DNA of 64,000 bases from Flavobacterium crocinum (GTDB lineage Bacteria; Bacteroidota; Bacteroidia; Flavobacteriales; Flavobacteriaceae). This document shows positions 34,922 to 45,627 of this stretch, piece by piece. The stretch covers positions 5,084,001 to 5,148,000 of the forward strand of contig NZ_CP029255.1 of the NCBI RefSeq assembly GCF_003122385.1, given 5' to 3'. The notes beneath the pieces were generated by a model, which made no database searches, was not told the origin of the DNA, and saw only the letters and a list, made by a program, of their open reading frames with translations. Within the stretch, counting starts at the first letter, position 1, and every line of letters starts with the position of its first letter. Both the position numbers and the translations under genes were made by a program.

Positions 34922-37753
34922 ATGTTAGAAAAAGACAATACTATTGAAGTTCTTGGTGCAAGAGTTCATAATCTTAAAAATATAGACATTTCTATTCCGC
35001 GTGAAAAACTGGTTGTTATTACTGGTTTATCCGGTTCAGGAAAATCATCTTTGGCATTTGATACTATTTATGCTGAAGGACAGCGTCGTTATGTTGAAAC
35101 TTTCTCTGCCTATGCAAGACAATTCCTTGGCGGATTAGAACGTCCCGATGTAGATAAAATTGACGGACTTTCTCCTGTAATTGCCATTGAACAAAAAACA
35201 ACCAGCAAAAGTCCGCGTTCAACGGTTGGAACTATTACTGAAATTTACGATTTCCTTAGACTTTTATACGCCCGTGGAGCAGACGCTTACAGTTACAACA
35301 CAGGCGAAAAAATGGTTTCTTATTCTGATGAACAAATTAAAGATTTGATTATTCAGGACTATAAAGGAAAACGAATCAATATTCTGGCTCCGGTTATTAA
35401 AGCCAGAAAAGGACATTATGCCGAATTATTCCAACAGATTACCAAACAAGGATTCTTAAAAGTCCGTGTAAATGGAGAAGTTCAGGATTTGGTTTCGGGA
35501 ATGAAATTAGACCGTTACAAAACACACGATATTGAAATTGTGGTAGACAGAATGCAAATTGAAGATACACCTGACAATCAGAAAAGATTATCAGAAAGTA
35601 TCAATACTGCCATGCATCACGGTGAAAATGTTTTGATGATTCTGGATCAGGATTCTAATGAAGTTCGTTATTTCAGCCGAAATTTAATGTGTCCTTCCAC
35701 TGGAATATCGTATCAAAATCCGGAACCGAATTTATTTTCTTTCAACTCTCCAAAAGGAGCTTGTCCGCATTGTAACGGATTGGGAACTGTACATGAAATC
35801 AATGTTAAAAAGATCATCCCAAACCCGAAATTATCAATAAAAAGCGGTGGTTTTGCTCCGCTTGGTGAATACAAATCTTCGTGGATTTTCAAACAACTGG
35901 AAACCATTGGAGAAAAATTCGGATTCAAAATTACCGATCCTATCGAGAAAATTCCGGAAGAAGCCATGACGATGATTTTGTATGGCGGAAAAGATAAATT
36001 TTCTATCAATTCTAAAGATCTTGGCGTAACCAGAGAATATAAGATTGATTTTGAAGGAATTTCTAATTTCATTAAAAATCAATATGATGAAAGCGCTACA
36101 ACAAGCATCAAACGATGGGCAAAAGATTTTATGGACGAAATTCCTTGTCCGGTTTGCGAAGGTTCACGCCTTAAAAAAGAAGCATTATTCTTTAGAGTAA
36201 ATGAAAAAAATATCACCGAATTGTGTGATATGGATATTTCAGATTTGACAGCATGGTTTCATGATTTGAATAGTCATTTGACTGACAAACAACTTTTAAT
36301 TGCTTCTGAAGTTGTAAAAGAAATTAAAGACCGTTTGAACTTCTTAATGAATGTTGGTTTGAATTATCTGGCTTTAAGCCGAAGTTCAAAATCACTTTCT
36401 GGTGGAGAAGCTCAGCGTATTCGTTTAGCAACTCAAATTGGCTCTCAATTGGTCGGTGTTTTGTATATTTTGGATGAACCTAGTATTGGTTTACATCAAA
36501 GAGATAACGAAAAACTGATTCAGTCTTTAGAACAATTACGTGATATTGGAAATTCGGTTATTGTAGTAGAACACGACAAAGACATGATCGAAACAGCTGA
36601 TTATGTAATTGATATTGGCCCAAAAGCCGGAAAATATGGAGGAGAAATCATTAGTATTGGAACTCCAAAAGAAACTTTAAAATCAAACACCATTACCGCT
36701 CAATATCTGAATGGTAAAATGAAATTTGATATTCCTAAAGAAAGACGAAAAGGAAACGGCAAATTCTTAAAACTTACAGGAGCTACAGGAAACAACCTTA
36801 AAAATGTTTCTATCGAAATTCCGTTAGGACAGCTTGTTTGCGTTACAGGAGTTTCAGGAAGCGGGAAATCGACTTTGATAAACGAAACCCTCTACCCGAT
36901 TCTGAATGCCTATTATTTTAATGGTGTTAAAAAACCACAACCCTATAAAAAGATTGAAGGTTTAGAACATATTGACAAAGTTATTGATATCGATCAAAGT
37001 CCGATTGGGCGAACACCACGTTCGAATCCTGCGACTTATACTGAAGTTTTCTCTGAAATCAGAAATCTGTTTACAATGACTTCAGAAAGTATGATTCGAG
37101 GTTACAAAGCAGGACGTTTTAGCTTTAACGTTAAAGGCGGACGATGTGAAACCTGTGAAGGATCTGGCGTCAGAACCATCGAAATGAACTTTTTACCGGA
37201 TGTTTATGTAGAATGTGAAACCTGTCAGGGAAAACGTTTCAACAGAGAAACTCTGGAGATTCGTTATAAAGGAAAATCTATTTCAGATGTTCTGGACATG
37301 ACGGTTGATGAAGCAGTTCCGTTTTTTGAGAACATTCCGAAAATCCACAGAAAAATCAAAACGATTCAGGATGTTGGTTTAGGATATATTACACTTGGAC
37401 AGCAAAGCACAACGCTTTCCGGTGGTGAAGCACAACGTATTAAACTGGCCGGAGAATTATCTAAAAAAGATACCGGAAATACATTTTACATTCTGGACGA
37501 GCCAACTACTGGATTACATTTTGAAGATATTCGTGTCTTAATGGAGGTTATCAACAAACTGGTTGATAAAGGAAATACGATTTTGATAATCGAACACAAT
37601 ATGGATGTTATCAAACTTGCGGATTACATTATCGATATTGGTCCGGAAGGCGGAAAAGGCGGCGGACAACTAGTTGCTAAAGGAACACCTGAAGAAGTGG
37701 CGAAGAACAAAAAAAGTTATACGGCTAAGTTTTTGAAAAAAGAATTAGAGTAA
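34922..37753 (+). CDS. uvrA: Excinuclease ABC subunit A
   Basis: UvrA is the damage-recognising ATPase of nucleotide excision repair. The protein has about 943 residues, normal length. It has two ABC ATPase modules with Walker A motifs GLSGSGKSS and GVSGSGKST, two signature motifs LSGGEAQRI, and zinc-binding CxxC pairs in [24 protein letters not shown] and CETCQGK. I chose ATG 34922 over an in-frame TTG at 34910, because a promoter -7 element places the transcript start just before it. Monocistronic, followed by a hairpin. Confidence 0.96.
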   Translation: MLEKDNTIEVLGARVHNLKNIDISIPREKLVVITGLSGSGKSSLAFDTIYAEGQRRYVETFSAYARQFLGGLERPDVDKIDGLSPVIAIEQKTTSKSPRSTVGTITEIYDFLRLLYARGADAYSYNTGEKMVSYSDEQIKDLIIQDYKGKRINILAPVIKARKGHYAELFQQITKQGFLKVRVNGEVQDLVSGMKLDRYKTHDIEIVVDRMQIEDTPDNQKRLSESINTAMHHGENVLMILDQDSNEVRYFSRNLMCPSTGISYQNPEPNLFSFNSPKGACPHCNGLGTVHEINVKKIIPNPKLSIKSGGFAPLGEYKSSWIFKQLETIGEKFGFKITDPIEKIPEEAMTMILYGGKDKFSINSKDLGVTREYKIDFEGISNFIKNQYDESATTSIKRWAKDFMDEIPCPVCEGSRLKKEALFFRVNEKNITELCDMDISDLTAWFHDLNSHLTDKQLLIASEVVKEIKDRLNFLMNVGLNYLALSRSSKSLSGGEAQRIRLATQIGSQLVGVLYILDEPSIGLHQRDNEKLIQSLEQLRDIGNSVIVVEHDKDMIETADYVIDIGPKAGKYGGEIISIGTPKETLKSNTITAQYLNGKMKFDIPKERRKGNGKFLKLTGATGNNLKNVSIEIPLGQLVCVTGVSGSGKSTLINETLYPILNAYYFNGVKKPQPYKKIEGLEHIDKVIDIDQSPIGRTPRSNPATYTEVFSEIRNLFTMTSESMIRGYKAGRFSFNVKGGRCETCEGSGVRTIEMNFLPDVYVECETCQGKRFNRETLEIRYKGKSISDVLDMTVDEAVPFFENIPKIHRKIKTIQDVGLGYITLGQQSTTLSGGEAQRIKLAGELSKKDTGNTFYILDEPTTGLHFEDIRVLMEVINKLVDKGNTILIIEHNMDVIKLADYIIDIGPEGGKGGGQLVAKGTPEEVAKNKKSYTAKFLKKELE

Positions 37754-37761
37754 AGAAAAGG

Positions 37762-37792
37762 TCTTTGTCAAAGTTTAGAACTTTGACAAAGA
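37762..37792 (+). terminator. Hairpin after uvrA
   Basis: A perfect 14-bp stem TCTTTGTCAAAGTT / AACTTTGACAAAGA with a 3-nt loop lies just after the stop. The T-run is weak. Confidence 0.65.
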
Positions 37793-37853
37793 TTTACACA
37801 TTTTCATAATTTAACAATAATTATTTTATATTTTAGCTTTAAAAAAGCGAAAT

Positions 37854-38762
37854 ATGAAAACCACCGTATTATTTATTATAATATCGATATTCTCTCTTAC
37901 TACTTATTCTCAATCTCAAAAAGACAGTCTCAATAAAGTTTTCCAGGAACGAATTAAAAACATAAAAGAAGATCAGTCTGACAATCCTTACTATACTCAG
38001 GAAGAACTCCAAAACGAGTATAAAAACGAAATCAATACCTTTAAGGATTTAGCCAAACCTAGTGAAAATAGTGATTTAGCTAATCATTTCAAGATTTATC
38101 TGGAGAAAAAACTGCTCAAAAAAATTGACTTTAGCTCAATTAAATGGTCTACTTTTTATAAAGATGTTTCAAAAAACAAAACCGACCTTAGTGTTCGATT
38201 AACTTTTGAATTAAGCAAAACAGGCAAAGCAACAAACTGCCGTATCAATTCCAGAGATAAAGAATTAGAGAAAAAAATTATTGAGGTTTTCAAAAAATTT
38301 CCTTTGGAAAAATTAGGGATCAAAGAAAGTGATAAATCAGGTAAAATAAGTGTACAGTTATTTGCCAGAGAAGATAATGAAACTGTAATAAAAGCAAGTC
38401 AATTTGCTGTAGTTGATGTACCTCCCGTAATAAAAGGTTGTGAAGATTCTACTTTATACTGGCAAATAAATAAATGTCTGTATGACAGATTATATGATTA
38501 TATCCTAAAAAACATTTCTTTAAAAACACTTAACAGCCAGGAATTAAGAGGTGAAATTATATGCAGGCCACGTTTTACAATTAATAGCGAAGGAAAAATT
38601 ACGAATGTAAATTCTATTGCTCCAAACAAAGTCATTAAGGACGAAATTGATCGTGTTATTTTATCTTTTAATGAAATAATTGAACCTGGCAAAAGAAATA
38701 ATGTTCCTAAAAACACCTATTGCGATACGTTTCGTACTATTACAATAGAAAACTTGAAATAG
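37854..38762 (+). CDS. Secreted protein with TonB-C-like domains, function unknown
   Basis: This 302-residue protein has a signal peptide (about 1-19, ending TYSQ). The rest has a charged helical stretch (20-100) and two segments resembling the TonB C-terminal fold. The first is about 110-165 (VRLTFELSKTGKATNCRI). The second is about 185-300, with VDVPPVIKGCE, RPRFTINSEGKITNV and four cysteines that could form disulfides. Unlike a true TonB it has no membrane anchor or proline-rich spanner, so it is unlikely to energise receptors. Flavobacteria encode many such proteins. It stands alone between uvrA and a long intergenic region. Confidence 0.7.
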   Translation: MKTTVLFIIISIFSLTTYSQSQKDSLNKVFQERIKNIKEDQSDNPYYTQEELQNEYKNEINTFKDLAKPSENSDLANHFKIYLEKKLLKKIDFSSIKWSTFYKDVSKNKTDLSVRLTFELSKTGKATNCRINSRDKELEKKIIEVFKKFPLEKLGIKESDKSGKISVQLFAREDNETVIKASQFAVVDVPPVIKGCEDSTLYWQINKCLYDRLYDYILKNISLKTLNSQELRGEIICRPRFTINSEGKITNVNSIAPNKVIKDEIDRVILSFNEIIEPGKRNNVPKNTYCDTFRTITIENLK

Positions 38763-39038
38763 TAAATTTTCTTTATAAAAGGCCGACAATCAAATCATTT
38801 ATTGAAATTACGGAACATCCTATTTCAAATTCATAATTAATGTCGAATCTAATTTAATTCATTGATAATGAAACAAAAACCTCAAATTCGTCATTATCGT
38901 AACATTAGATTTAGATTATAATTACTGTTTTCTATAACAATTCTGGAAAAAAGAGTTAATTTAGTGTCCGCTTTTTTTGAAAAATTCAAAGTTAAAAGAG
39001 AGATCTTTCAATTAAACCAATTATTTATTTGAAACCAA

Positions 39039-39122
39039 CTGCCCTAGCCCTGATGGAAGCGGCATCCTTTTGTTTTGGGGTTCAAAACAAAAGATATAGC
39101 GGACAGCAGGAACGAGCTCCTT
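39039..39122 (+). ncRNA. Candidate structured RNA or conserved intergenic element
   Basis: A GC-richer block in an otherwise AT-rich 413-bp gap (38763-39175) begins CTGCCCTAGCCCTGATGGAA. It contains the perfect hairpin CTTTTGTTTTG / CAAAACAAAAG with a 5-nt loop (39067-39093), flanked by GCGGCATC and ATATAGCGGACAGCAGGA, and ends GAGCTCCTTC. The pattern of a variable hairpin between fixed flanks (CCCTAGCCCTGAT, AAGCGGCATCC, AGATATAGCGGA) recalls an element I remember as recurrent between genes in flavobacteria, perhaps the Flavo-1 RNA class. The class assignment is unverified. The rest of the gap holds only weak hairpins (GATAATGA/TCATTATC). Confidence 0.5.
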
Positions 39123-39175
39123 CTTTTAACTACACAAAAAATATAGAAATAAAATAATAAATTAAAATACCTAAA

Positions 39176-39904
39176 ATGAGATTAGAAGATTTTGATAATG
39201 ATGAAGATAAAGTAATTCAGGACCGTTTGAAACAAAAAACGTGGAATGAAATTAGAACCAATGACAGCTGGGCAATTTTTAAAATTATGTCTGAATTTGT
39301 AAACGGTTATGAAGCAATGGGACGTATTGGGCCTTGTGTTTCTATTTTTGGTTCGGCAAGAACAAAACCAGAAGATAAATACTATCAATTGGCCGAAAAA
39401 ATTGCTTATAAAATCAGTAAAGCAGGTTACGGTGTGATTACAGGAGGTGGTCCCGGAATTATGGAAGCTGGAAACAAAGGCGCGCATTTAGGAGGCGGAA
39501 CTTCGGTTGGTTTAAACATTGAATTGCCTTTTGAACAACACTTTAACCCTTATATCGATCACGATAAAAACCTGAATTTCGATTATTTCTTTGTGAGAAA
39601 AGTAATGTTCGTAAAATACTCTCAGGGGTTTGTGGTAATGCCGGGTGGTTTTGGAACTCTGGACGAAATGTTTGAAGCCATCACTTTGATTCAGACTAAA
39701 AAAATTGGAAAATTCCCAATTATTTTGGTGGGAGTCGAGTTTTGGTCTGGCCTAATCGAATGGGTTAAAACTGTTTTGGTAGAAAAAATGCATACCGTTA
39801 GTCCGGAAGATTTGGATTTATTCAAGATTGTTGACACAGAAGATGAAGTAGTTGATGTTTTGGATAAATTCTACAAGAAATACGATTTAAGTCCGAATTT
39901 CTAA
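39176..39904 (+). CDS. LOG/TIGR00730-family Rossmann-fold protein
   Basis: This 242-residue cytosolic protein has the family motif PGGFGTLDEMFE, with FGSARTKPEDKYY and ITGGGPGIMEAGNKGA before it. Relatives are nucleoside 5'-monophosphate phosphoribohydrolases (LOG, PpnN) that release a base and ribose-5-phosphate from AMP-type nucleotides. Older annotations call it lysine decarboxylase, which is not supported by these motifs. It is monocistronic with a terminator at 40021. Confidence 0.9.
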   Translation: MRLEDFDNDEDKVIQDRLKQKTWNEIRTNDSWAIFKIMSEFVNGYEAMGRIGPCVSIFGSARTKPEDKYYQLAEKIAYKISKAGYGVITGGGPGIMEAGNKGAHLGGGTSVGLNIELPFEQHFNPYIDHDKNLNFDYFFVRKVMFVKYSQGFVVMPGGFGTLDEMFEAITLIQTKKIGKFPIILVGVEFWSGLIEWVKTVLVEKMHTVSPEDLDLFKIVDTEDEVVDVLDKFYKKYDLSPNF

Positions 39905-39910
39905 ATATTT

Positions 39911-39997
39911 CAAACCATATAAGCGATATAAGAAATTATAATTTTGCTGTCAAAGTATTATAATTCAAATACAGTTACCTGACATATATGGTTAAAT
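39911..39997. repeat. ACCATATAAG-type inverted repeat, copy 1
   Basis: The arms AAACCATATAAGCGATATAAG (39911) and ACATATATGGTT (39982) are imperfect inverse copies. The same left arm recurs at 49750. Located between the LOG-family stop and its terminator. Confidence 0.55.
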
Positions 39998-40020
39998 TTT
40001 ATTAAATATCGTAAAAATTG

Positions 40021-40047
40021 AAAGCTGTTTTTTTAAACAGCTTTTTT
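40021..40047 (+). terminator. Terminator of the LOG-family gene
   Basis: The stem AAAGCTGTTT / AAACAGCTTT has a TTTT loop and is followed by TTTT. Confidence 0.85.
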
Positions 40048-40122
40048 TATGCTATTTTTACAAAAATCCGAAGTAACTTTATGTACGTAACTTAAGTATA
40101 TCTGATAAATTTTGCGCCATTC

Positions 40123-42954
40123 TTGAAATTGTTTTTTAAAATTATCTACACGGTTTTAGTTTTATTCAGTACAATAAAACTTTCAGCACAACATCTTTCT
40201 AAGATGGAGGTGGCGGTAAATCTCGAACTAAAAACACTGAATGTAAAACAGGATATTACGTATCACAATACTTCTGAAGATTCTTTATCTACTATTGTAC
40301 TTAACGACTGGAACAATGCTTTTGTTAGTAAAAACACACCTTTAGCAAAACGTTTCTCGGATGAGTTTTACCGAGGTTTTCATTTAGCAAAAGCTGCAGA
40401 TCGTGGAAAAACTACTATTTTAAGCCTTACAGACGATAATTCATCTGCTTTTGAATGGGAAAGATCCGGCGAAAATCCGGATTATATTGTGGTTCGCTTA
40501 AATCGAAAACTGGCTCCAAATGAAAAAGTTGATTTGCATCTAACTTATATCGTTAAAGTCCCAAATGACAAGTTTACTCATTTTGGGTTTGATCAAAATG
40601 GCGGAATGGCGCTTAAAAACTGGTTCTTAAGTCCTGCCCGTTTCGAAAACCATAACTTTATAAAATACAGTAATTTTAATCTTGATGACATTGCCAATGC
40701 TACAGTAGATTATGAAGTTGAAATTAAAATTCCAAATCCGTATGCTATTACAACCGATTTAAATTCGGTTTCAAAAGACGTTTCCAACAAAGATTTCAGT
40801 ATTTATTCTTTTTCCGGAAAAAACAGAACCGATTTTAGTCTTTATATCGAAAAACAAAACTCTTTTAGATCTTATGATAATGGCTTAACGGAAGTTGAAA
40901 CGAATCTAAAAAACAAGAAGATTGATGAAATTCAAAAAGCGATAATTATTGATCGTGTGGTTTCTTTTGCCACCAGTTTTATTGGTAAGTATCCTCATGA
41001 AAAAATCACAGTTTCCCAGGCAGATTATGATCGAAATCCTTTTTACGGATTAAACCAGCTGCCTTCTTTCATTAGTCCGTTTCCGGATGATTTTATGTTC
41101 GAAATTCAGTTTTTAAAAACGTTTTTAAACAATTACCTAAAAAACAGTCTCCGCATGGATTCCAGAAAAGACAATTGGGTTTATGACGGAATTCAGATTT
41201 ATGCCATGATGAAATATATGGAAGAAAATCATCTGGATAAAAAAATGCTGGGCAGACTTTCAGACATGAAACTCTTTAAAAGCTACAATATCACCAATCT
41301 GACTTTTAACGAGCAATACAGCTATTATTATATGCTTATGGCTCGAAAAAATCTGGATCAGCCATTGGGAGATCCCAAAAATACTTTGATTAAATTCAAC
41401 GAACAAATTGCAAGTAAGTACCGTGCAGGTTTGAGTTTGAGCTATCTGGACGATTATTTAAACCACAATATTGTTCCCGAAAGTGTAAAAGAGTTTTATA
41501 ATCTCAACAAAAATCAACAAACAAACCGTTATGATTTTGAAAAGATTCTAACTCAAAAAAGCAAAAAAAAGATAGACTGGTTTTTTAATACCATAATCGA
41601 CTCCAGAGATATTATTGATTATAAATTTTCGAACGTTTCAAGAACTGCCGACAGTGTAACTTTTTCTATTAAAAACAAAACGGGAATTTATGCTCCAATT
41701 CCTATTTACGGACTTAAGAAAAATAAAGTTGTTTTTAAAGAATGGATCGAACCTAAAACAAAAGATTCTGTTTACGAATTTGAAAGAAAAAATGCAGATA
41801 AAATTGTTATCAACTATGATAATGAAGTCCCGGAATACAATCAGAGAAACAATTGGAAATCATTAAAAAGTCTAGTAATCACAAATCGTCCTATCAAGTT
41901 TAACTTTGCTAAAGATTTGGAAGATCCGTACTACAATCAGATTTTATACATTCCGACATTATACTACAATTATTATGACGGACTAACTCCGGGAGTTCGT
42001 TTTCATAATAAAACCATTTTAGACAAACCATTTAATTTTGATATTAATCCTGCTTTTTCTACTAAAACAGGAAGTCTGTCTGGTTCGTCTGCTTTTTCAT
42101 GGAATCAATATTACAGAAACAGTACTTTATTCAATGTTCGTTATTCTCTTAGTCAAAACTATTTTCATTATGCGCCCGACGCTACTTATTTGAGACTAAA
42201 TCCAATGGTGCAGTTCCGCATTCGCGAAAAAGATTTTAGAGACAACAGAAAGCAATTGTTTTTATTTCGACAAGTGATTGTAAATAGAGAGGAAAGCGAA
42301 TATATCACAGATAATTCCAAACCGAATTACTCCATTTTTAACGCCAGATATTCCAATACTAAGACAGAATTAATTGATCATTTCAGTTTTATGACTGATT
42401 TACAATTTTCAGGTGGATTTGGTAAATTTTCAGGAGAAGTAGAATACAGACGATTATTTCAGAATAACCGTAAACTAAACTTAAGATTATTCGCCGGAAG
42501 TTTCTTGTATAACAGAACCGATTCGGATTATTTCAGTTTTGGTTTAGATCGTCCTACCGATTATTTATTTGATTATAATCTTTTTGGAAGATCCGAAAGC
42601 ACCGGATTTTTTAGTCAGCAGTATGTTATTGCAGAAGGTGGTTTTAAATCGCAACTTGAACCCTCTTATGCCAATCAGTGGATGACAACTTTAAACGCGA
42701 GTTACGCCGTTTGGAATTGGGTAGAACTTTACGGAGATATAGGTTTTTTAAAAAATAAACATCAAAAAGAGTACTTTGCTTATGACACCGGAGTGCGTTT
42801 AAATCTGGTTCCGGATTACTTTGAACTTTATTTTCCAGTCTATTCTAATAACGGATGGGAAATAGCGCAACCAAATTACAACGAAAAAGTACGATTTATA
42901 ATCACTTTCTCACCAAAAACATTAGTTACTCTTTTTACCCGAAAATGGTTTTAA
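40123..42954 (+). CDS. M1-aminopeptidase-like protein with lost zinc site, fused to an outer-membrane barrel
   Basis: This 943-residue protein starts at a TTG and opens with a signal peptide (MKLFFKIIYTVLVLF...LSAQ). Residues about 25-250 look like the M1 N-terminal beta-saddle (VAVNLELKTLNVKQDITYHN). Residues 280-500 resemble the gluzincin helical region, but the place of HEXXH reads FEIQF and the third ligand region reads NWVYDGI instead of NEG. No zinc site is recognisable. Residues about 630-943 are rich in aromatic beta-strands (YYNYYDGLTPGVRFHNK) and end in Trp-Phe, like an outer-membrane barrel. It may bind peptides or act in surface assembly rather than cut. Family annotations as metalloprotease would be misleading here. 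Confidence 0.7.
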   Translation: MKLFFKIIYTVLVLFSTIKLSAQHLSKMEVAVNLELKTLNVKQDITYHNTSEDSLSTIVLNDWNNAFVSKNTPLAKRFSDEFYRGFHLAKAADRGKTTILSLTDDNSSAFEWERSGENPDYIVVRLNRKLAPNEKVDLHLTYIVKVPNDKFTHFGFDQNGGMALKNWFLSPARFENHNFIKYSNFNLDDIANATVDYEVEIKIPNPYAITTDLNSVSKDVSNKDFSIYSFSGKNRTDFSLYIEKQNSFRSYDNGLTEVETNLKNKKIDEIQKAIIIDRVVSFATSFIGKYPHEKITVSQADYDRNPFYGLNQLPSFISPFPDDFMFEIQFLKTFLNNYLKNSLRMDSRKDNWVYDGIQIYAMMKYMEENHLDKKMLGRLSDMKLFKSYNITNLTFNEQYSYYYMLMARKNLDQPLGDPKNTLIKFNEQIASKYRAGLSLSYLDDYLNHNIVPESVKEFYNLNKNQQTNRYDFEKILTQKSKKKIDWFFNTIIDSRDIIDYKFSNVSRTADSVTFSIKNKTGIYAPIPIYGLKKNKVVFKEWIEPKTKDSVYEFERKNADKIVINYDNEVPEYNQRNNWKSLKSLVITNRPIKFNFAKDLEDPYYNQILYIPTLYYNYYDGLTPGVRFHNKTILDKPFNFDINPAFSTKTGSLSGSSAFSWNQYYRNSTLFNVRYSLSQNYFHYAPDATYLRLNPMVQFRIREKDFRDNRKQLFLFRQVIVNREESEYITDNSKPNYSIFNARYSNTKTELIDHFSFMTDLQFSGGFGKFSGEVEYRRLFQNNRKLNLRLFAGSFLYNRTDSDYFSFGLDRPTDYLFDYNLFGRSESTGFFSQQYVIAEGGFKSQLEPSYANQWMTTLNASYAVWNWVELYGDIGFLKNKHQKEYFAYDTGVRLNLVPDYFELYFPVYSNNGWEIAQPNYNEKVRFIITFSPKTLVTLFTRKWF

Positions 42955-43142
42955 TCAAATAAATTTTAAACAAAATATTGCGAAATTGTCAAAAAATTTA
43001 AATTTTACATAGAAACACAATAAAAAAAATACACCATTTTTTGATTTTAAATACAAATAATTAAATTATATTTAGTTTAAAGAATTATGATTATTGATTG
43101 TTTTTAAGTAATTTCGCGACATAAACATGACCCTTCAAGATT

Positions 43143-45554
43143 ATGATAAAAGAAATAAACAATACTACATTGACATTTGAAGATTTCAAAACTGAGGTAT
43201 TGAATGACTACAGAACTGCTGTAATAAGCCGCGAATGTAGTCTATTAGGTCGAAAAGAGGTATTAACAGGAAAAGCTAAATTTGGAATTTTTGGCGACGG
43301 AAAAGAAGTTCCGCAGCTGGCAATGGCCAAGGCTTTTAAAAACGGGGATTTCCGTTCTGGATACTATCGCGATCAGACTTTTATGATGGCTATTGGCGAA
43401 TTGGATGCAAAACAGTTCTTTGCCGGTTTATATGGTCATACTGATTTAGCTTTCGATCCAATGTCTGCTGGAAGACAAATGGGAGGACACTTTGTAACAC
43501 ACAGTTTAAACGAAGACGGTTCCTGGAAAGACTTAACAAAACAAAAAAATTCAAGCTCAGATATATCGCCAACTGCAGGACAAATGCCAAGATTATTGGG
43601 ATTAGCGCAGGCTTCTAAGATTTACAGAAATGTTGATGGAATAACAATCAAAGACAAATTCTCTGTTAATGGTGATGAAGTAGCTTGGGGAACTATTGGT
43701 AATGCCAGTACTTCTGAAGGTTTATTTTTTGAAACCATAAATGCTGCAGGAGTTTTACAGGTACCAATGGTAATGAGTGTTTGGGACGATGAATACGGAA
43801 TTTCGGTTCACGCAAAACACCAGACGACTAAAGAAAATATCTCTGAAATTTTAAAAGGATACCAGCGCGATGAAGACGCTAAAGGTTATGAAATCTTTAG
43901 AGTAAAAGGCTGGGATTATGCAGAATTGATTTCGACTTATGAAAGAGCCGGAGCTATTGCAAGAGAAGAACATATTCCGGTTTTAATTCACGTAAGCGAA
44001 TTGACACAGCCTCAGGGCCACTCTACTTCTGGTTCTCACGAACGTTATAAAAGTGCAGAAAGACTGGCTTGGGAAAAAGATTATGACTGTATCCGCCAAA
44101 TGCGTTTGTGGATGATTGCCATCAATATTGCTTCTCCGGAAGAGCTTTCTGAACTTGATTTCGAATTAAAGAAACATGTTTTAGAGGCTAAAAAAGAAGC
44201 TTGGAATTCATTCATCAATCCAATTATTGAGGAACAGAAAAACCTTCTTGAATTATTAGGACAAATTGCAGAAGCAAGCATCAATCATAAAGAAAGAATT
44301 AAAAAATTAATTTCTGAATTAGCCGCGATTAAAGCGCCTTTAAAAAAGGAATTATTAGTTTATGCTAGAAAAATTCTTCGTTTTATTGAAGTTCCAAACA
44401 GCAAAGTTCTACTTTCAAACTGGATTACAAGATTTATAACCGAAACTCAGGAAAAGTTCAGCAGTAATCAGCATTCTGAGTCTGCTCAAAATGTATTTTC
44501 TGTTGAAAAAGTACTTCCTGAATATGCAGAAAATGCAAAGCCGGATTTAGATGGAAGAATGATTCTTCGTGATAATTTTGATGCGTTATTTGCAAAATAT
44601 CCTGAAACTTTAATTTTCGGTGAAGATGTTGGAAACATCGGAGACGTAAATCAAGGTTTGGAAGGAATGCAGGAAAAATACGGAGAACTTCGTGTTGCTG
44701 ATGTCGGAATTCGTGAAGCTACCATTATTGGACAGGGAATCGGAATGGCATTGAGAGGTTTACGTCCTATTGCAGAAATTCAATACTTAGATTATTTATT
44801 GTACGCTATTCAAATCATGAGTGACGATTTAGCTACATTACAATATAGAACTGTTGGAAAACAAAAAGCACCATTAATCATTAGAACCCGCGGACACCGT
44901 TTGGAAGGAATCTGGCATTCTGGCTCTCCAATGGGAATGATTATCAACGCGATTCGTGGAATTCATGTGTTGGTTCCAAGAGATATGACACAAGCGGCCG
45001 GTTTCTATAACACTTTGTTAGAATGTGATGAACCTGCTCTTGTTATTGAATGTTTAAACGGTTACAGATTAAAAGAAAAAACACCTCTAAATTTTGGTGA
45101 ATTTAAAACACCTATTGGAGTTGTAGAAACTTTAAAAGAAGGTGCCGATATTACTTTAGTTTCTTACGGATCAACATTACGTTTGGTACAGCAAGCAGCT
45201 AATGAGTTATTAGAATTAGGAATTGACTGTGAAATAATTGACATTCAGTCTTTACTTCCATTCGACATCAATAAAGATATTGTGAAAAGTATCGCAAAAA
45301 CGAATCGTCTTTTAGTTATTGATGAAGATGTTCCTGGTGGTGCTTCAGCATTTATCTTACAGCAGATTCTGGAAGAACAAGACGCTTATAAATATTTGGA
45401 CAGCAAACCGCAGACTCTTGCTGCAAAAGCACACAGACCAGCATACGGAACTGACGGTGATTATTTCTCAAAACCTTCTGCTGAAGATATCTTCGAGAAA
45501 ATTTATGGAATGATGCATGAAGTTAATCCTTCTAAATTTCCTAGTTTATACTAA
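43143..45554 (+). CDS. 2-oxoacid dehydrogenase E1 alpha/beta fusion
   Basis: This 803-residue thiamine-diphosphate enzyme fuses the E1 alpha domain (about 1-390) to the E1 beta domain (about 460-803), a layout frequent in Bacteroidetes. It should decarboxylate branched-chain 2-oxoacids or related substrates and hand the acyl group to a lipoyl E2. The alpha part shows the SAGRQMGGHF pocket and the diphosphate motif region NGDEVAWGTIGNASTSEG. The beta part shows FGEDVGNIGDVNQGLEGMQ and DEDVPGGASAFI. No E2 or E3 gene lies next to it, so the partners are encoded elsewhere. A terminator follows. Confidence 0.92.
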   Translation: MIKEINNTTLTFEDFKTEVLNDYRTAVISRECSLLGRKEVLTGKAKFGIFGDGKEVPQLAMAKAFKNGDFRSGYYRDQTFMMAIGELDAKQFFAGLYGHTDLAFDPMSAGRQMGGHFVTHSLNEDGSWKDLTKQKNSSSDISPTAGQMPRLLGLAQASKIYRNVDGITIKDKFSVNGDEVAWGTIGNASTSEGLFFETINAAGVLQVPMVMSVWDDEYGISVHAKHQTTKENISEILKGYQRDEDAKGYEIFRVKGWDYAELISTYERAGAIAREEHIPVLIHVSELTQPQGHSTSGSHERYKSAERLAWEKDYDCIRQMRLWMIAINIASPEELSELDFELKKHVLEAKKEAWNSFINPIIEEQKNLLELLGQIAEASINHKERIKKLISELAAIKAPLKKELLVYARKILRFIEVPNSKVLLSNWITRFITETQEKFSSNQHSESAQNVFSVEKVLPEYAENAKPDLDGRMILRDNFDALFAKYPETLIFGEDVGNIGDVNQGLEGMQEKYGELRVADVGIREATIIGQGIGMALRGLRPIAEIQYLDYLLYAIQIMSDDLATLQYRTVGKQKAPLIIRTRGHRLEGIWHSGSPMGMIINAIRGIHVLVPRDMTQAAGFYNTLLECDEPALVIECLNGYRLKEKTPLNFGEFKTPIGVVETLKEGADITLVSYGSTLRLVQQAANELLELGIDCEIIDIQSLLPFDINKDIVKSIAKTNRLLVIDEDVPGGASAFILQQILEEQDAYKYLDSKPQTLAAKAHRPAYGTDGDYFSKPSAEDIFEKIYGMMHEVNPSKFPSLY

Positions 45555-45583
45555 GATTTAGAAGGTTTTAGATAGTAAAAAAG

Positions 45584-45608
45584 CTCCAAGATTTTTGGAG
45601 TTTTTTTT
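45584..45608 (+). terminator. Terminator after the E1 fusion gene
   Basis: A short stem CTCCAA / TTGGAG is followed by nine T residues, about 30 bp after the stop. Confidence 0.75.
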
Positions 45609-45627
45609 TATTTTTACACATAAATTT

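Noticed and set aside
35713..36072. Antisense open frames inside uvrA
   Set aside because: They lie wholly within a strongly conserved gene and encode no recognisable protein; shadows of the real frame.
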